64,000 nt of DNA from SCTG01 sp964384595 (GTDB lineage: Bacteria > Nitrospirota > Nitrospiria > Nitrospirales > NS-4): contig CAYLLY010000003.1 in assembly GCA_964384595.1 (NCBI GenBank), positions 1-64,000 on the forward strand. The letters are read 5' to 3'. Shown in pieces: positions 51,400-59,293 of the stretch. Each line of letters begins with the position of its first letter. The first letter of the stretch is position 1. A model generated the notes under the pieces. The model saw only the letters and a program-made list of their open reading frames with translations. It was not told the DNA's origin and did not search any database. The position numbers and the translations under genes are program-made.

Positions 51400-52257
51400 G
51401 TGAACACCACCGATGCCTCACACGTCGGCGATCGGCTGGAGTTCCTTTCGCAAACCGCGAACACGGCCGTCCTCATCGTCGGTCTGCTGGTGCTGGCCGG
51501 CTGGATCTTCGACATTCCCGCGTTGCAGGCGGTGGTTCCCGGTCTGGCCACGATGAAACCCAACACGGCGGTGGCGTTCTTCCTCTCCGGCATGGCGCTG
51601 TGGCTGTTCCAGGACGAGCAGATCAGGCGATGGAAGCGCCGCATGGCGTTGGGATGCGCGCTCTCCGTCGCCCTGATCGGCTTTCTCACACTCATGGAGT
51701 ATCTCTGGAGGTGGGATTCCGGGATTGACCAGCTCCTGTTCAGGGATGTTTCCCGGGACGCGGATGCCGCCGCTCCAGGGCGGATGTCTTTCACGACCGC
51801 TCTGAGTTTTTACATGGTCGGTTTGGCCTTGATGCTTGTGAAGGCGGGCAACGGCCGGAACCGTTTGTTTGTGCAGTTCCTCATACTGGCAACCTTCGCG
51901 GTCTCTCTACTGGCTCTGGTCGGCTATGCTTACGGCGTCGAGTCTTTGTACCGGGTCGCGCCGTACGGGTCCATGGCGTTGCATACGGTGGTCACGTTTC
52001 TCGTGCTTTGCCTCGGCATTCTCTGTGCCTGCCCCCGTTGCTGGCTCACGGCTACACTTTTCCGGTCGGATGCCGGAGGTGTGAGGGCGTGGCTATGGAT
52101 GGTGACTTCGATCGGGATTCCATTCTTGATCGGGTGGTTGGGCTTGGCGGGTCTGAGGGCGGGTTTCTACGATTCGGTGTTCGGGGTAGCCCTTGTGACC
52201 GTCGGAACTATGGTCGCTCTCGCCGTCACGCTGTTATGGTCGAACAGCTCCCGATAG
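51400..52257 (+). CDS. Eight-helix membrane sensor-like domain protein without output domain
   Basis: GTG start; 285 residues, about eight TM helices. The pattern WIFDIPALQAVVPGLATMKP then NTAVAFFLSGMALWL is that of N-terminal membrane sensing modules (MASE-like) usually attached to PAS/kinase or GGDEF domains. Here the gene ends after the last helix (LWSNSSR stop). It may work alone or be a truncated kinase. No kinase sequence follows downstream. Confidence 0.6.
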   Translation: MNTTDASHVGDRLEFLSQTANTAVLIVGLLVLAGWIFDIPALQAVVPGLATMKPNTAVAFFLSGMALWLFQDEQIRRWKRRMALGCALSVALIGFLTLMEYLWRWDSGIDQLLFRDVSRDADAAAPGRMSFTTALSFYMVGLALMLVKAGNGRNRLFVQFLILATFAVSLLALVGYAYGVESLYRVAPYGSMALHTVVTFLVLCLGILCACPRCWLTATLFRSDAGGVRAWLWMVTSIGIPFLIGWLGLAGLRAGFYDSVFGVALVTVGTMVALAVTLLWSNSSR

Positions 52258-52359
52258 GTATGGTTTTTGCTTAGATTTTATTGCAGCTGAGGCGACGAAG
52301 GCTGAGCACTGCCTACGCAAGCCAGGGAAAAGAGCCAGCAAGCAGGAAGGAGGATCCTT

Positions 52360-52803
52360 ATGAGGCGAACCGAATACATGGCCAAAGCCTGCGATCCAAA
52401 GACGTTGACCGTGCGGCACATCATGGAAGACGCGGTGATCACCTGCACCCCGGTGACATTGGGAGTCGCTGTGGCGCAGTTGCTGACCGACAGGAACTTC
52501 GGGAGCGTACCCGTGGTGGACGAGAATAAGACACTTCGTGGCCTGATCAGCGAATTCGATCTGCTCAAGGCCATGACCAACGGGAAGGACTTGCGGAGGG
52601 TCATGGCCGGGGAAATCATGACTCTCGAAGAAGATCTTGTGACTGTGGCGGAAGACATGCCGATCATGGACCTCGCGAAGATCCTCGAGGAGAGCCATTT
52701 GATCCGAGTGCCGGTTGTGACGGGCAAGACACTCATCGGGATCGTGGCGAGACGGGATGTTGTCTACGGGTATCTCAGGGCCGTCGCCCATTACTGGCCG
52801 TGA
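52360..52803 (+). CDS. CBS-domain-pair protein
   Basis: The protein has 147 residues. Two CBS motifs in tandem: VRHIMEDAVITCTPVTLGVA then GSVPVVDENKTLRGLISEFD, and AGEIMTLEEDLVTVAEDMPI then IRVPVVTGKTLIGIVARRD. Stand-alone CBS pairs bind adenine nucleotides and regulate partner proteins. AGGAGG lies upstream of the ATG. A second CBS protein is at 54752. Confidence 0.85.
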   Translation: MRRTEYMAKACDPKTLTVRHIMEDAVITCTPVTLGVAVAQLLTDRNFGSVPVVDENKTLRGLISEFDLLKAMTNGKDLRRVMAGEIMTLEEDLVTVAEDMPIMDLAKILEESHLIRVPVVTGKTLIGIVARRDVVYGYLRAVAHYWP

Positions 52804-53111
52804 CAGTCGAAACAGTCTGGTGCGCTGTAGCGAAACGCCCCCTGAGTTCATCAGCAGTGTTGACGTCTGGCGGAGATAGGTCGGAAGGCATGGGACAACA
52901 TCGTCCCAAGAGGGTGCTGCTGTCCAAATTCTGAAAAGCGTTTATCCTTCAATGAGTTGCGCACTTTTGATGTCCTGAGTCCTTCGATATTTCCCGTGGT
53001 TCGAGACAGATCAATTCTCAAAACTTCGGCTTGAATCACTTTATGCGGTGAATTCCCGCTGTTTCCCTGGCGAATTTGGGATTCCGGTGCCAGTCAGGCC
53101 AAAAATTCCCA
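52804..53111. other. Intergenic region with dyad upstream of a sigma-54 promoter
   Basis: About 310 bases without a supportable gene. TGGGAC-N6-GTCCCA at 52891-52908 is a perfect 6-bp inverted repeat about 205 bases upstream of the -24 box at 53113, a typical enhancer distance. No terminator with a T-run was seen. Confidence 0.45.
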
Positions 53112-53127
53112 TGGCATAGGGCTTGCT
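53112..53127 (+). promoter_or_regulatory. Sigma-54 promoter of the radical SAM operon
   Basis: TGGCATAGGGCTTGCT matches TGGCAC-N5-TTGCW in all but one conserved position, GG (53113) and GC (53125) 12 bases apart. Transcription would start near 53138, 60 bases before the ATG at 53198. Confidence 0.7.
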
Positions 53128-53197
53128 CACTCTCCTTGGTTCTAAAGCGGTTGCGCATGGTTTCTGAGGAGTCCGGCGCAGAACCAGGGAGGGAGAG

Positions 53198-54328
53198 ATG
53201 CCTACTACCGAGCGCTCGCGGGCCAAACGGACGTACCTGCCTCATCTCATTGCCTGGGAGGTGACCCGGAGTTGCAACCTGAACTGCAAACATTGCCGGG
53301 CCGCCGCGCGATTCGGTCCCTACCCCGGCGAGCTCAGCACGGAGGAGTGCCGCCGGTTCCTGGATGATGTGGCCTCGTTCAGCAGCCCCATCATGATCCT
53401 CACGGGGGGCGAACCCATGCTGCGTGACGATATCTATGACATCGCCGCGTACGGGACCTCGCTGGGTCTGCGAATGGTCATGTCGCCCTGCGGACTCCTG
53501 ATGACGGAGGAAAATACCCGCCGCATGTTGGAGGTCGGGATCAAGCGGATCAGCCTCAGCGTTGATGGAGCCGACGCCGCCACGCACGACGGGTTTCGTG
53601 GGATGCCGGGTGCGTTCGACGGTGTCATGCATGCGGTAGAGCTGGCCAGGCGCGTCGGGATGGAGTTCCAGATCAACACCACCATCTCTCGGCACAACCT
53701 GCATCAGCTTCCGGAGATCCTGGATCTGTCGCTCCAGCTCGGCGCCGTGACATGGTACCCGTTCCTCCTGGTCCCGACCGGAAGAGGGTCCGCCCTGGTC
53801 GAATGGGAGCTGTCGCCCGTGGAATACGAAAAGACGATCGGCTGGATCTATGAGCAGCAGGAACGCCTGGCCATCGGCATCAAGCCGACGTGCGCTGCTC
53901 ACTATCAGCGGGTGTTCCGGCAGAAGGCGTGGGAGAGCGGCCACAAGGCGACCTGCTTCACTCACGGCCAGGCCGCATCGGGCGGGATGCATGCGATGAC
54001 CAAGGGGTGCATGGGAGGGTCCTCGTTTGCGTTCGTGTCGCATGTGGGGAAGGTCCAGATCTGCGGGTTTCTCGAGGTCGAGTGCGGGGACATCCGCCGG
54101 GAGCCGTTCAGCCGGATATGGGAGACGTCGCCGGTCTTCCTCGAAATGCGCAACGAAGACGGCTACGGGGGCCGATGCGGGGTGTGCGAGTTTCGGAAAG
54201 TCTGCGGCGGCTGCCGGGCGAGGGCCTTTGCGATGACGGGCGATTATCTCGCGGAAGAGCCCTATTGCACCTACGAGCCCAAGCTGGCCAGGGCTTCCGC
54301 GGGAGGCCGTCTGCAGGCGGGGGAATAG
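53198..54328 (+). CDS. Radical SAM/SPASM protein, AhbD/NirJ-like
   Basis: The protein has 376 residues. The radical SAM cluster is C26-x3-C30-x2-C33 (CNLNCKHC), with the GGEP motif (LTGGEPMLRDD). The C-terminal SPASM region carries KGCMGGSSFAF, ICGFLEVECGDI, CGVCEFRKVCGGC and PYCTYEP, a pattern strongly like AhbD (haem b synthase of the siroheme pathway) and NirJ of haem d1 synthesis. It probably modifies a tetrapyrrole side chain; peptide modification is an alternative. Haem supply would fit the cytochrome-rich surroundings. First gene behind the sigma-54 promoter at 53112. Confidence 0.82.
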   Translation: MPTTERSRAKRTYLPHLIAWEVTRSCNLNCKHCRAAARFGPYPGELSTEECRRFLDDVASFSSPIMILTGGEPMLRDDIYDIAAYGTSLGLRMVMSPCGLLMTEENTRRMLEVGIKRISLSVDGADAATHDGFRGMPGAFDGVMHAVELARRVGMEFQINTTISRHNLHQLPEILDLSLQLGAVTWYPFLLVPTGRGSALVEWELSPVEYEKTIGWIYEQQERLAIGIKPTCAAHYQRVFRQKAWESGHKATCFTHGQAASGGMHAMTKGCMGGSSFAFVSHVGKVQICGFLEVECGDIRREPFSRIWETSPVFLEMRNEDGYGGRCGVCEFRKVCGGCRARAFAMTGDYLAEEPYCTYEPKLARASAGGRLQAGE

Positions 54329-54369
54329 AGAAATGATGAGCGGCGAGGCCCAACCAAGGAGGTGCTGCG

Positions 54370-54714
54370 ATGGTCGGTGAGAGCTTCGTGCTGGGAGTGG
54401 TGACATTGGTGGGGGTGGTGGCGTTCGTGTACGGGATTCTGTCCGTTTCTTCGCAGGGACAGATTCTTCATGGGGTCCGCAAGCGGTTCTTCTGCGATGG
54501 AAAGCAGCAAGTGGTGGATGTGGATTTTGTGGAGGTGAACCGCAACAAGTATGACGTGGCGTCCTGCACGGCGTTCGTGGAGGACCAAAACATCTCCTGC
54601 GACAAGCACTGTGTGAAAATCCTGGAGGAAGACGTGTCGCAGGCCGACGGGAAGGGAAAAGTGCTGAATCAGGTTCGGGCGCCGCAGCCGGCCTTTCCGG
54701 GCGACGGACGATAA
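54370..54714 (+). CDS. Small membrane-anchored protein of unknown function
   Basis: The protein has 114 residues with one N-terminal TM helix (about 7-28). The soluble part has four cysteines (FFCDGK, VASCTAF, ISCDKHC), suggesting metal binding or disulfides. AAGGAGG precedes the ATG; it is 42 bases after the radical SAM gene and probably in the same operon. Family not recognised. Confidence 0.65.
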   Translation: MVGESFVLGVVTLVGVVAFVYGILSVSSQGQILHGVRKRFFCDGKQQVVDVDFVEVNRNKYDVASCTAFVEDQNISCDKHCVKILEEDVSQADGKGKVLNQVRAPQPAFPGDGR

Positions 54715-54751
54715 GACCACGCCGATCGCGGCGAGGTGAGGAGGTACGACC

Positions 54752-55348
54752 ATGGATTGGATTTTGGGTCTGGGGACGACGGTGGCGCTTCTTCTGGCGA
54801 TCGGCTATGGGATCAACTCGCTTCTGCAAAGCAGGAAGGTGACGGTGTTTCCTCTCCTGCGCGTCAAAGAAGGCGGGGTCTCCCGGGATGTGCTTCATAT
54901 GACGCAGGGGCAGGGGTCAAACACAGGAGAAAAGAGAGGTGAGGACATGATCTCGGTAGAGCAAGTCATCTCAAAGAAGGGAGTGCTGAAGATCAGCCTC
55001 CGGGACTCCGCTCAAAAAGCGGCGGCCGTCATGGCGGAGCATAGTGTGGGCAGCCTGTTTGTGGAGGAAGACGGCAGGGTCCAGGGTATCGTCACCGAAA
55101 CGGATATCGTGCGGAAAGTGGTCGCCGCCAACCGTCCATTGTCCGTCACGGCGGTGGGTGAGATCATGAGCGCTCCGTTGATCACGATCGACCGCGCGCG
55201 GTCTGTGGCGGAGGCGGACGAGCTGATGAGCCGTCACCATATCCGGCACTTGGCCGTGACCGACGAGGGGCGTGTCGTCGGAGTCCTGTCGGTTCGCGAT
55301 CTCCTGCGTCCGATCGAGACGGCCGAGCCTGCGGCGCAGGGTGCCTGA
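54752..55348 (+). CDS. Membrane-anchored CBS-domain protein
   Basis: The protein has 198 residues. A TM helix (2-22) and a short linker are followed by a CBS pair (about 65-190): QVISKKGVLKISLRDSAQKA then VGSLFVEEDGRVQGIVTETD, and GEIMSAPLITIDRARSVAEA then HIRHLAVTDEGRVVGVLSVR. An internal ATG at 54948 (MISVEQVIS), preceded by GAGAGGTGAGG, could also start a soluble CBS-only form. The fusion to a TM helix similar in style to the preceding small protein is unusual. Confidence 0.78.
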   Translation: MDWILGLGTTVALLLAIGYGINSLLQSRKVTVFPLLRVKEGGVSRDVLHMTQGQGSNTGEKRGEDMISVEQVISKKGVLKISLRDSAQKAAAVMAEHSVGSLFVEEDGRVQGIVTETDIVRKVVAANRPLSVTAVGEIMSAPLITIDRARSVAEADELMSRHHIRHLAVTDEGRVVGVLSVRDLLRPIETAEPAAQGA

Positions 55349-55372
55349 ACAACGCGCCGATTCGCCTGTTTG

Positions 55373-56617
55373 ATGGGAGTGCGGAACGGTGAGAGGCCGG
55401 ATGTCCTGATCGTCGGGGCGGGGATTGGCGGGCTCACCCTGGGTCTCTTGCTGGGGGAGCGGGGCCATCGCGTCACGGTTCTGGATGATCGGGAGTACGT
55501 TGAACCGCTTTACCGGCCGGAGTTGCTCCAGCCGGCCGGCCTTGAGGTGCTGGACGCGCTGGGTGTCCTGGACAAGCTCGCGTCCCGTGGAGCGGTCCGA
55601 TGCGAGATCTTCGACTTCCTGTCCACGGCCGGCCGGCGCCTCTGCCGGGTGGATTATCGCAGGTTGGATCACCGGTTTCCCCATACCCTGATCGCCTTTC
55701 CCCACCTGACCCAGGCCGCCCTGCTCGAGAGGTTGTCGAGGTACCCGACGGTCCGGGTCCGGCGTGGATGCTCGCTCTACTGGCTTGTTCGATCCCGTGA
55801 CGGCCTTTCCCATGTGACGCTTTGGGAGCACGGCGAACTCAAACGCCTCTCGGCCGGGGTCGTCATCGGGGCGGACGGCAGACATTCCCGGGTCCGCAGG
55901 GCTGCCGGCATCCGGACGGTCCGGACTTCCTACCGTGACGCGTTTCTCACCTTGATGGTGAAACGCCCCCCGGGCTTTGGAGACGCGATCCGGTACTACG
56001 TGGGTCGGCGGCAGATTCTCGGCATGTTCCCGGCCTCGCCCGACGGCCTGTGTCTCCTCTACATGGTTCCGGCTGAGGGGTTCAGCGCGGTGAAGGCCCG
56101 CGGACTCCCTGCGCTGAAGGACGAGATCGCGGCCATGGATGGAGACGCGGCGGGCGTGCTCTCGGAGGTGGTCGCATGGGACCGGATCTCCTACCTGGAC
56201 TGCCAGACCACGCAGGCCGGCTCATGGGTGGCGGATGGGGTGGCGCTCCTGGGTGATGCCGCGCATACGTGTCATCCCCACGTCGCTCAGGGCGGCACTC
56301 AAGCCATGCTGGACGCGACGGCCTTGGCTCCGGTGTTGACTCGATGCCTGGAAGACGGAGACTGCTCGGCGGAACGGCTTTCGGCTTATGAAGAAGCCCG
56401 CCGTCCGGTCGTGGAGAAGCTCCAGCGGATTGCCCACGAATACGCCTGGCTCTGGAACACCGGCAATCCTTTTCTCGCATGGCTGCGTGATCGCATGTTC
56501 AGCGAAATCGGACGGCGGCCCCGGCTCCTTTCGAAAGTGATGGAGACCGAGGCCGGGCTGCGCGTGGCGCCGCTCACTGTCGCTGAACGGCTCCAAGCGC
56601 TGGGGGTGTTTTCATGA
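55373..56617 (+). CDS. FAD-dependent monooxygenase (UbiH/PHBH type), paralogue of 39986
   Basis: ATG 55373 is chosen over TTG 55370; 414 residues. Rossmann GAGIGGLTLG at the N-terminus, VVIGADGRHSRVRRA and ALLGDAAHTCHPHVAQGGTQ are the flavin-monooxygenase signatures. It shares with 39986-41302 the order LYRPELLQP/VQKPEVLQP, YYVGRR and WNTGNPFLAW/WNTANPFLAW. It lacks the N-terminal Cys motif. The stop overlaps the next start by ATGA, coupling it to the HydG-like protein. Substrate unknown. Confidence 0.85.
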   Translation: MGVRNGERPDVLIVGAGIGGLTLGLLLGERGHRVTVLDDREYVEPLYRPELLQPAGLEVLDALGVLDKLASRGAVRCEIFDFLSTAGRRLCRVDYRRLDHRFPHTLIAFPHLTQAALLERLSRYPTVRVRRGCSLYWLVRSRDGLSHVTLWEHGELKRLSAGVVIGADGRHSRVRRAAGIRTVRTSYRDAFLTLMVKRPPGFGDAIRYYVGRRQILGMFPASPDGLCLLYMVPAEGFSAVKARGLPALKDEIAAMDGDAAGVLSEVVAWDRISYLDCQTTQAGSWVADGVALLGDAAHTCHPHVAQGGTQAMLDATALAPVLTRCLEDGDCSAERLSAYEEARRPVVEKLQRIAHEYAWLWNTGNPFLAWLRDRMFSEIGRRPRLLSKVMETEAGLRVAPLTVAERLQALGVFS

Positions 56618-57699
56618 GATCCGGCTGCGCGCGACACACGAATACATCCTGCCTTCGCGCACAGGCCATCCTTGCCAAGTGCGAGACAGGCGACCCTCTC
56701 GATCTTGAGGATGTTGCGCATCTCTTAAAACAGGAGAATCACTACGTTCGGGAAAGGGTTGCTCTCGCTGCCGGGCATCTGAAGGAGCGCCATTTCGGGA
56801 GGCGCATCGTTCTCTTTGCTCCGCTGTACCTTTCCAATGAGTGTGTGAACAACTGTCTCTACTGCGGCTTTCGTCGCGACAATGCGACTGTTCCCAGAAG
56901 GACGCTGACCGTGCCTGAGGCGGTGCGGGAAGCCGAGGTCCTGGCCGACCGGGGTTTTCGCCGTGTCTTGCTGGTCACGGCCGAACACCCCGGCCACGCG
57001 TCCATCGGATATTTGTGCCGTGTCGTGGAGGCGATTCTCCGTGAGACCCGCATCAGGGAGATCGGCGTCAATGCCGCGCCGATGCCGACCGAGGACTTCC
57101 GCGCCTTGAGGGAATCCGGGGCGACGGCCTATCAGTGTTTTCAGGAAACCTACCAGCCGCGAGTCTACGGTCTGGTCCACCCGTCGGGGAAGAAACGGGA
57201 CTACATGTGGCGCGTTGACGCGCTGGACCGCGCTTTGACGGCCGGCTTCAGGCAGGTCGGCTTGGGTGTGCTGCTGGGGCTGTGGGACTTTCGCGGCGAT
57301 GTGCTGGCGATGGTCGCCCATGCCCGGCAACTCCTGTATCGATTCGGGAGCCTCCGAGTGATTGTGTCGTTGCCGCGATTCAGGACGGCGGCGGGCGCTG
57401 CGCTGGCGCATCCCCCGTTTCCGGTCACTGATTCGCAGTTTCTGCAGTCCGTCGCCGTCTGCCGCCTGGCCTTGCCGACGGCTGAGATCGCGATCTCGAC
57501 CCGCGAGCGACAAGGGTTCCGCGAGGTTCTGATGAAGTGCGGCGCCTCGATGATGAGCGCGGGGTCGGTGACGTGGCCGGGCGGGTACTCGGGAGTCTCG
57601 GGATCAGGTGCGACCGGGCAGTTCACCATTGAGGATTGCAGGTCGGTTGGACAGGTGTGTGCCGCACTCAGCTCGCGGGGACTGAGCCCGGCTTTTTAA
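56614..57699 (+). CDS. HydG/ThiH-like radical SAM protein
   Basis: The protein has 361 residues. The SAM cluster motif is C77-x3-C81-x2-C84 (CVNNCLYCGF). Strong resemblance to HydG: LFAPLYLSNECVNNC, CFQETYQPRVYGLVHPSGKK, then VGLGVLLGLWDFR and SLPRFRTA. HydG and ThiH split tyrosine. HydG is about 100 residues longer and has a C-terminal second cluster with a CxxC motif, which is missing here. No hydrogenase genes are present in the window. It could make a different metallocofactor ligand or be a tyrosine lyase of another pathway. Confidence 0.8.
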   Translation: MRSGCARHTNTSCLRAQAILAKCETGDPLDLEDVAHLLKQENHYVRERVALAAGHLKERHFGRRIVLFAPLYLSNECVNNCLYCGFRRDNATVPRRTLTVPEAVREAEVLADRGFRRVLLVTAEHPGHASIGYLCRVVEAILRETRIREIGVNAAPMPTEDFRALRESGATAYQCFQETYQPRVYGLVHPSGKKRDYMWRVDALDRALTAGFRQVGLGVLLGLWDFRGDVLAMVAHARQLLYRFGSLRVIVSLPRFRTAAGAALAHPPFPVTDSQFLQSVAVCRLALPTAEIAISTRERQGFREVLMKCGASMMSAGSVTWPGGYSGVSGSGATGQFTIEDCRSVGQVCAALSSRGLSPAF

Positions 57700-57729
57700 C
57701 AGGGCGAGGGGGGGGTAAGGAGTCAAGGC

Positions 57730-59277
57730 GTGTACAAGACCATCTACGTGCCGGTGGACAACTCGGACTGCTCCAACTGCGCCGTTGATCTGGCTGTGAT
57801 GCTGGGCAAGCGCCTTGGCGCTCGGGTCATCGGGAGCCACGTCTATGCGGCGCGCATGCATGAGCGACGGTTCAAGCAGATGGAGGCCGGGCTCCCGGAG
57901 GAATACCACGAGGAGACCGTCCTGGAGCGGCAACGGAAAATCCATGACTCGTTGATTTTCCGGGGCTTGCAAATCATCACGGATTCCTATCTCGACCGTG
58001 TCGAGCGCACGTGCTCCGACGCGAACCTCCCGTTCGAACGGCGCACATTGGAAGGCAAGAACTATAAGGCTCTTGTCGAGGATATCGACACGCACCGGTA
58101 CGATCTCGTCGTGATGGGCGCATTCGGGCTCGGAGCCGTGAGCGAGAGCGATATCGGAAGCGTCTGCGAGCGCGTCGTCCGGCGGGTCAGGTCGTCGGAC
58201 ATCCTCGTGACCAAGGATACGCGGCCGATGAACGGCGGCAACATCATGGTCGCGCTCGACGGCAGTCCCCACGCCTTCGGCGGGCTCAGGACGGCCGTGG
58301 CCTTGGGTCAGGCCCTCGGCGTCCCGGTGGACGTGGTCGCGGCCTTCGACCCATATTTTCACTATGCGGCCTTTCACAGCATCGGAGCGGTCCTGTCAGA
58401 GGAAGCCGGGCGGGTCTTCCGGTTCCGGGAGCAGGAGAAGCTTCACGAAGAAATCATCGACAGCGGTCTGGCGAAGATCTACCACTCCCAGCTCGACATC
58501 GCGCGGGACATCGCGCGGAGCATGGGCTCCGACATCACCACGTCACTGTTGGACGGCAAACCCCTGCAGAAGCTGCTGCAACGCGTCAAGCAGAGTCGGC
58601 CTTGGCTTCTGATCATGGGCCGCGTCGGCATTCATAGTGACCAAGATCTGGATATCGGGAGCATCACGGAACGACTCCTGCGGGAGGCGTCTTGCCATGT
58701 GCTGATCTCAAACCAAACGTCTACGCCTCCCCTCCAGACCGCGGCGCAGCACACCGTCGTCTGGTCCGAAGAGGCGGCCCGGCGGATGGCGCGGATGGGG
58801 ATGCCGGCATGCGCGCGGGTCGGCATCATGCAGTACGCGATCGAGCAAGGACATTCCGTCATCACGACCTCCGTGATGGACACGGCCATCGCTCGTCTGA
58901 TGCCGGGAAGCCACGGCGTTGCGACCGAGAGGCCGGCGGCGGCGACGCGACTCATCTATCGGTGTGGGAATTGCGGACATGTGGCGAAAGACGAGCAGCC
59001 TCATGCCTGTCCCGTCTGCGGCGCGGTTCGCGCGCGGTTCACCACGGAAAACGTGGCGGCGCTCCAGTCGGGACGGTCGACCGAAGGGCCGTTGACATGC
59101 GAGGCGGCTTTTGACGGGACGAGCCTTGAGTGGACCCGGGAAGCGCGCGAGCTGTTGCAAGGAGCGGCGACCGAGATTGAACGCCGCAGACTCCGGGCGG
59201 AAGTCGAAAAGAGCGCGCGTCGGCTGGGGCTGACCACGATCACGAAAGCGCTCTGCCTGCCCTTCGTCGAGCCATGA
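57730..59277 (+). CDS. Tandem universal-stress-protein fused to PCP-reductase-like domains and a zinc ribbon
   Basis: GTG start behind a G-rich stretch; 515 residues. Two Usp domains (about 1-165 and 170-325) with strands YVPVDNSDCSNCAVDLAV and NIMVALDGSPHAFGG. Then a PCP_red-like helical module (about 345-395; WSEEAARRMARMGMPACAR) as found at the C-terminus of light-independent protochlorophyllide reductase subunit B, a zinc-ribbon/rubredoxin-like C412-x2-C415...C427-x2-C430, and a second PCP_red-like segment (about 460-505; WTREARELL). The combination is unusual. Possible stress-linked regulator or scaffold. Confidence 0.75.
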   Translation: MYKTIYVPVDNSDCSNCAVDLAVMLGKRLGARVIGSHVYAARMHERRFKQMEAGLPEEYHEETVLERQRKIHDSLIFRGLQIITDSYLDRVERTCSDANLPFERRTLEGKNYKALVEDIDTHRYDLVVMGAFGLGAVSESDIGSVCERVVRRVRSSDILVTKDTRPMNGGNIMVALDGSPHAFGGLRTAVALGQALGVPVDVVAAFDPYFHYAAFHSIGAVLSEEAGRVFRFREQEKLHEEIIDSGLAKIYHSQLDIARDIARSMGSDITTSLLDGKPLQKLLQRVKQSRPWLLIMGRVGIHSDQDLDIGSITERLLREASCHVLISNQTSTPPLQTAAQHTVVWSEEAARRMARMGMPACARVGIMQYAIEQGHSVITTSVMDTAIARLMPGSHGVATERPAAATRLIYRCGNCGHVAKDEQPHACPVCGAVRARFTTENVAALQSGRSTEGPLTCEAAFDGTSLEWTREARELLQGAATEIERRRLRAEVEKSARRLGLTTITKALCLPFVEP

Positions 59278-59293
59278 GCCGGTGAGGAACTGA

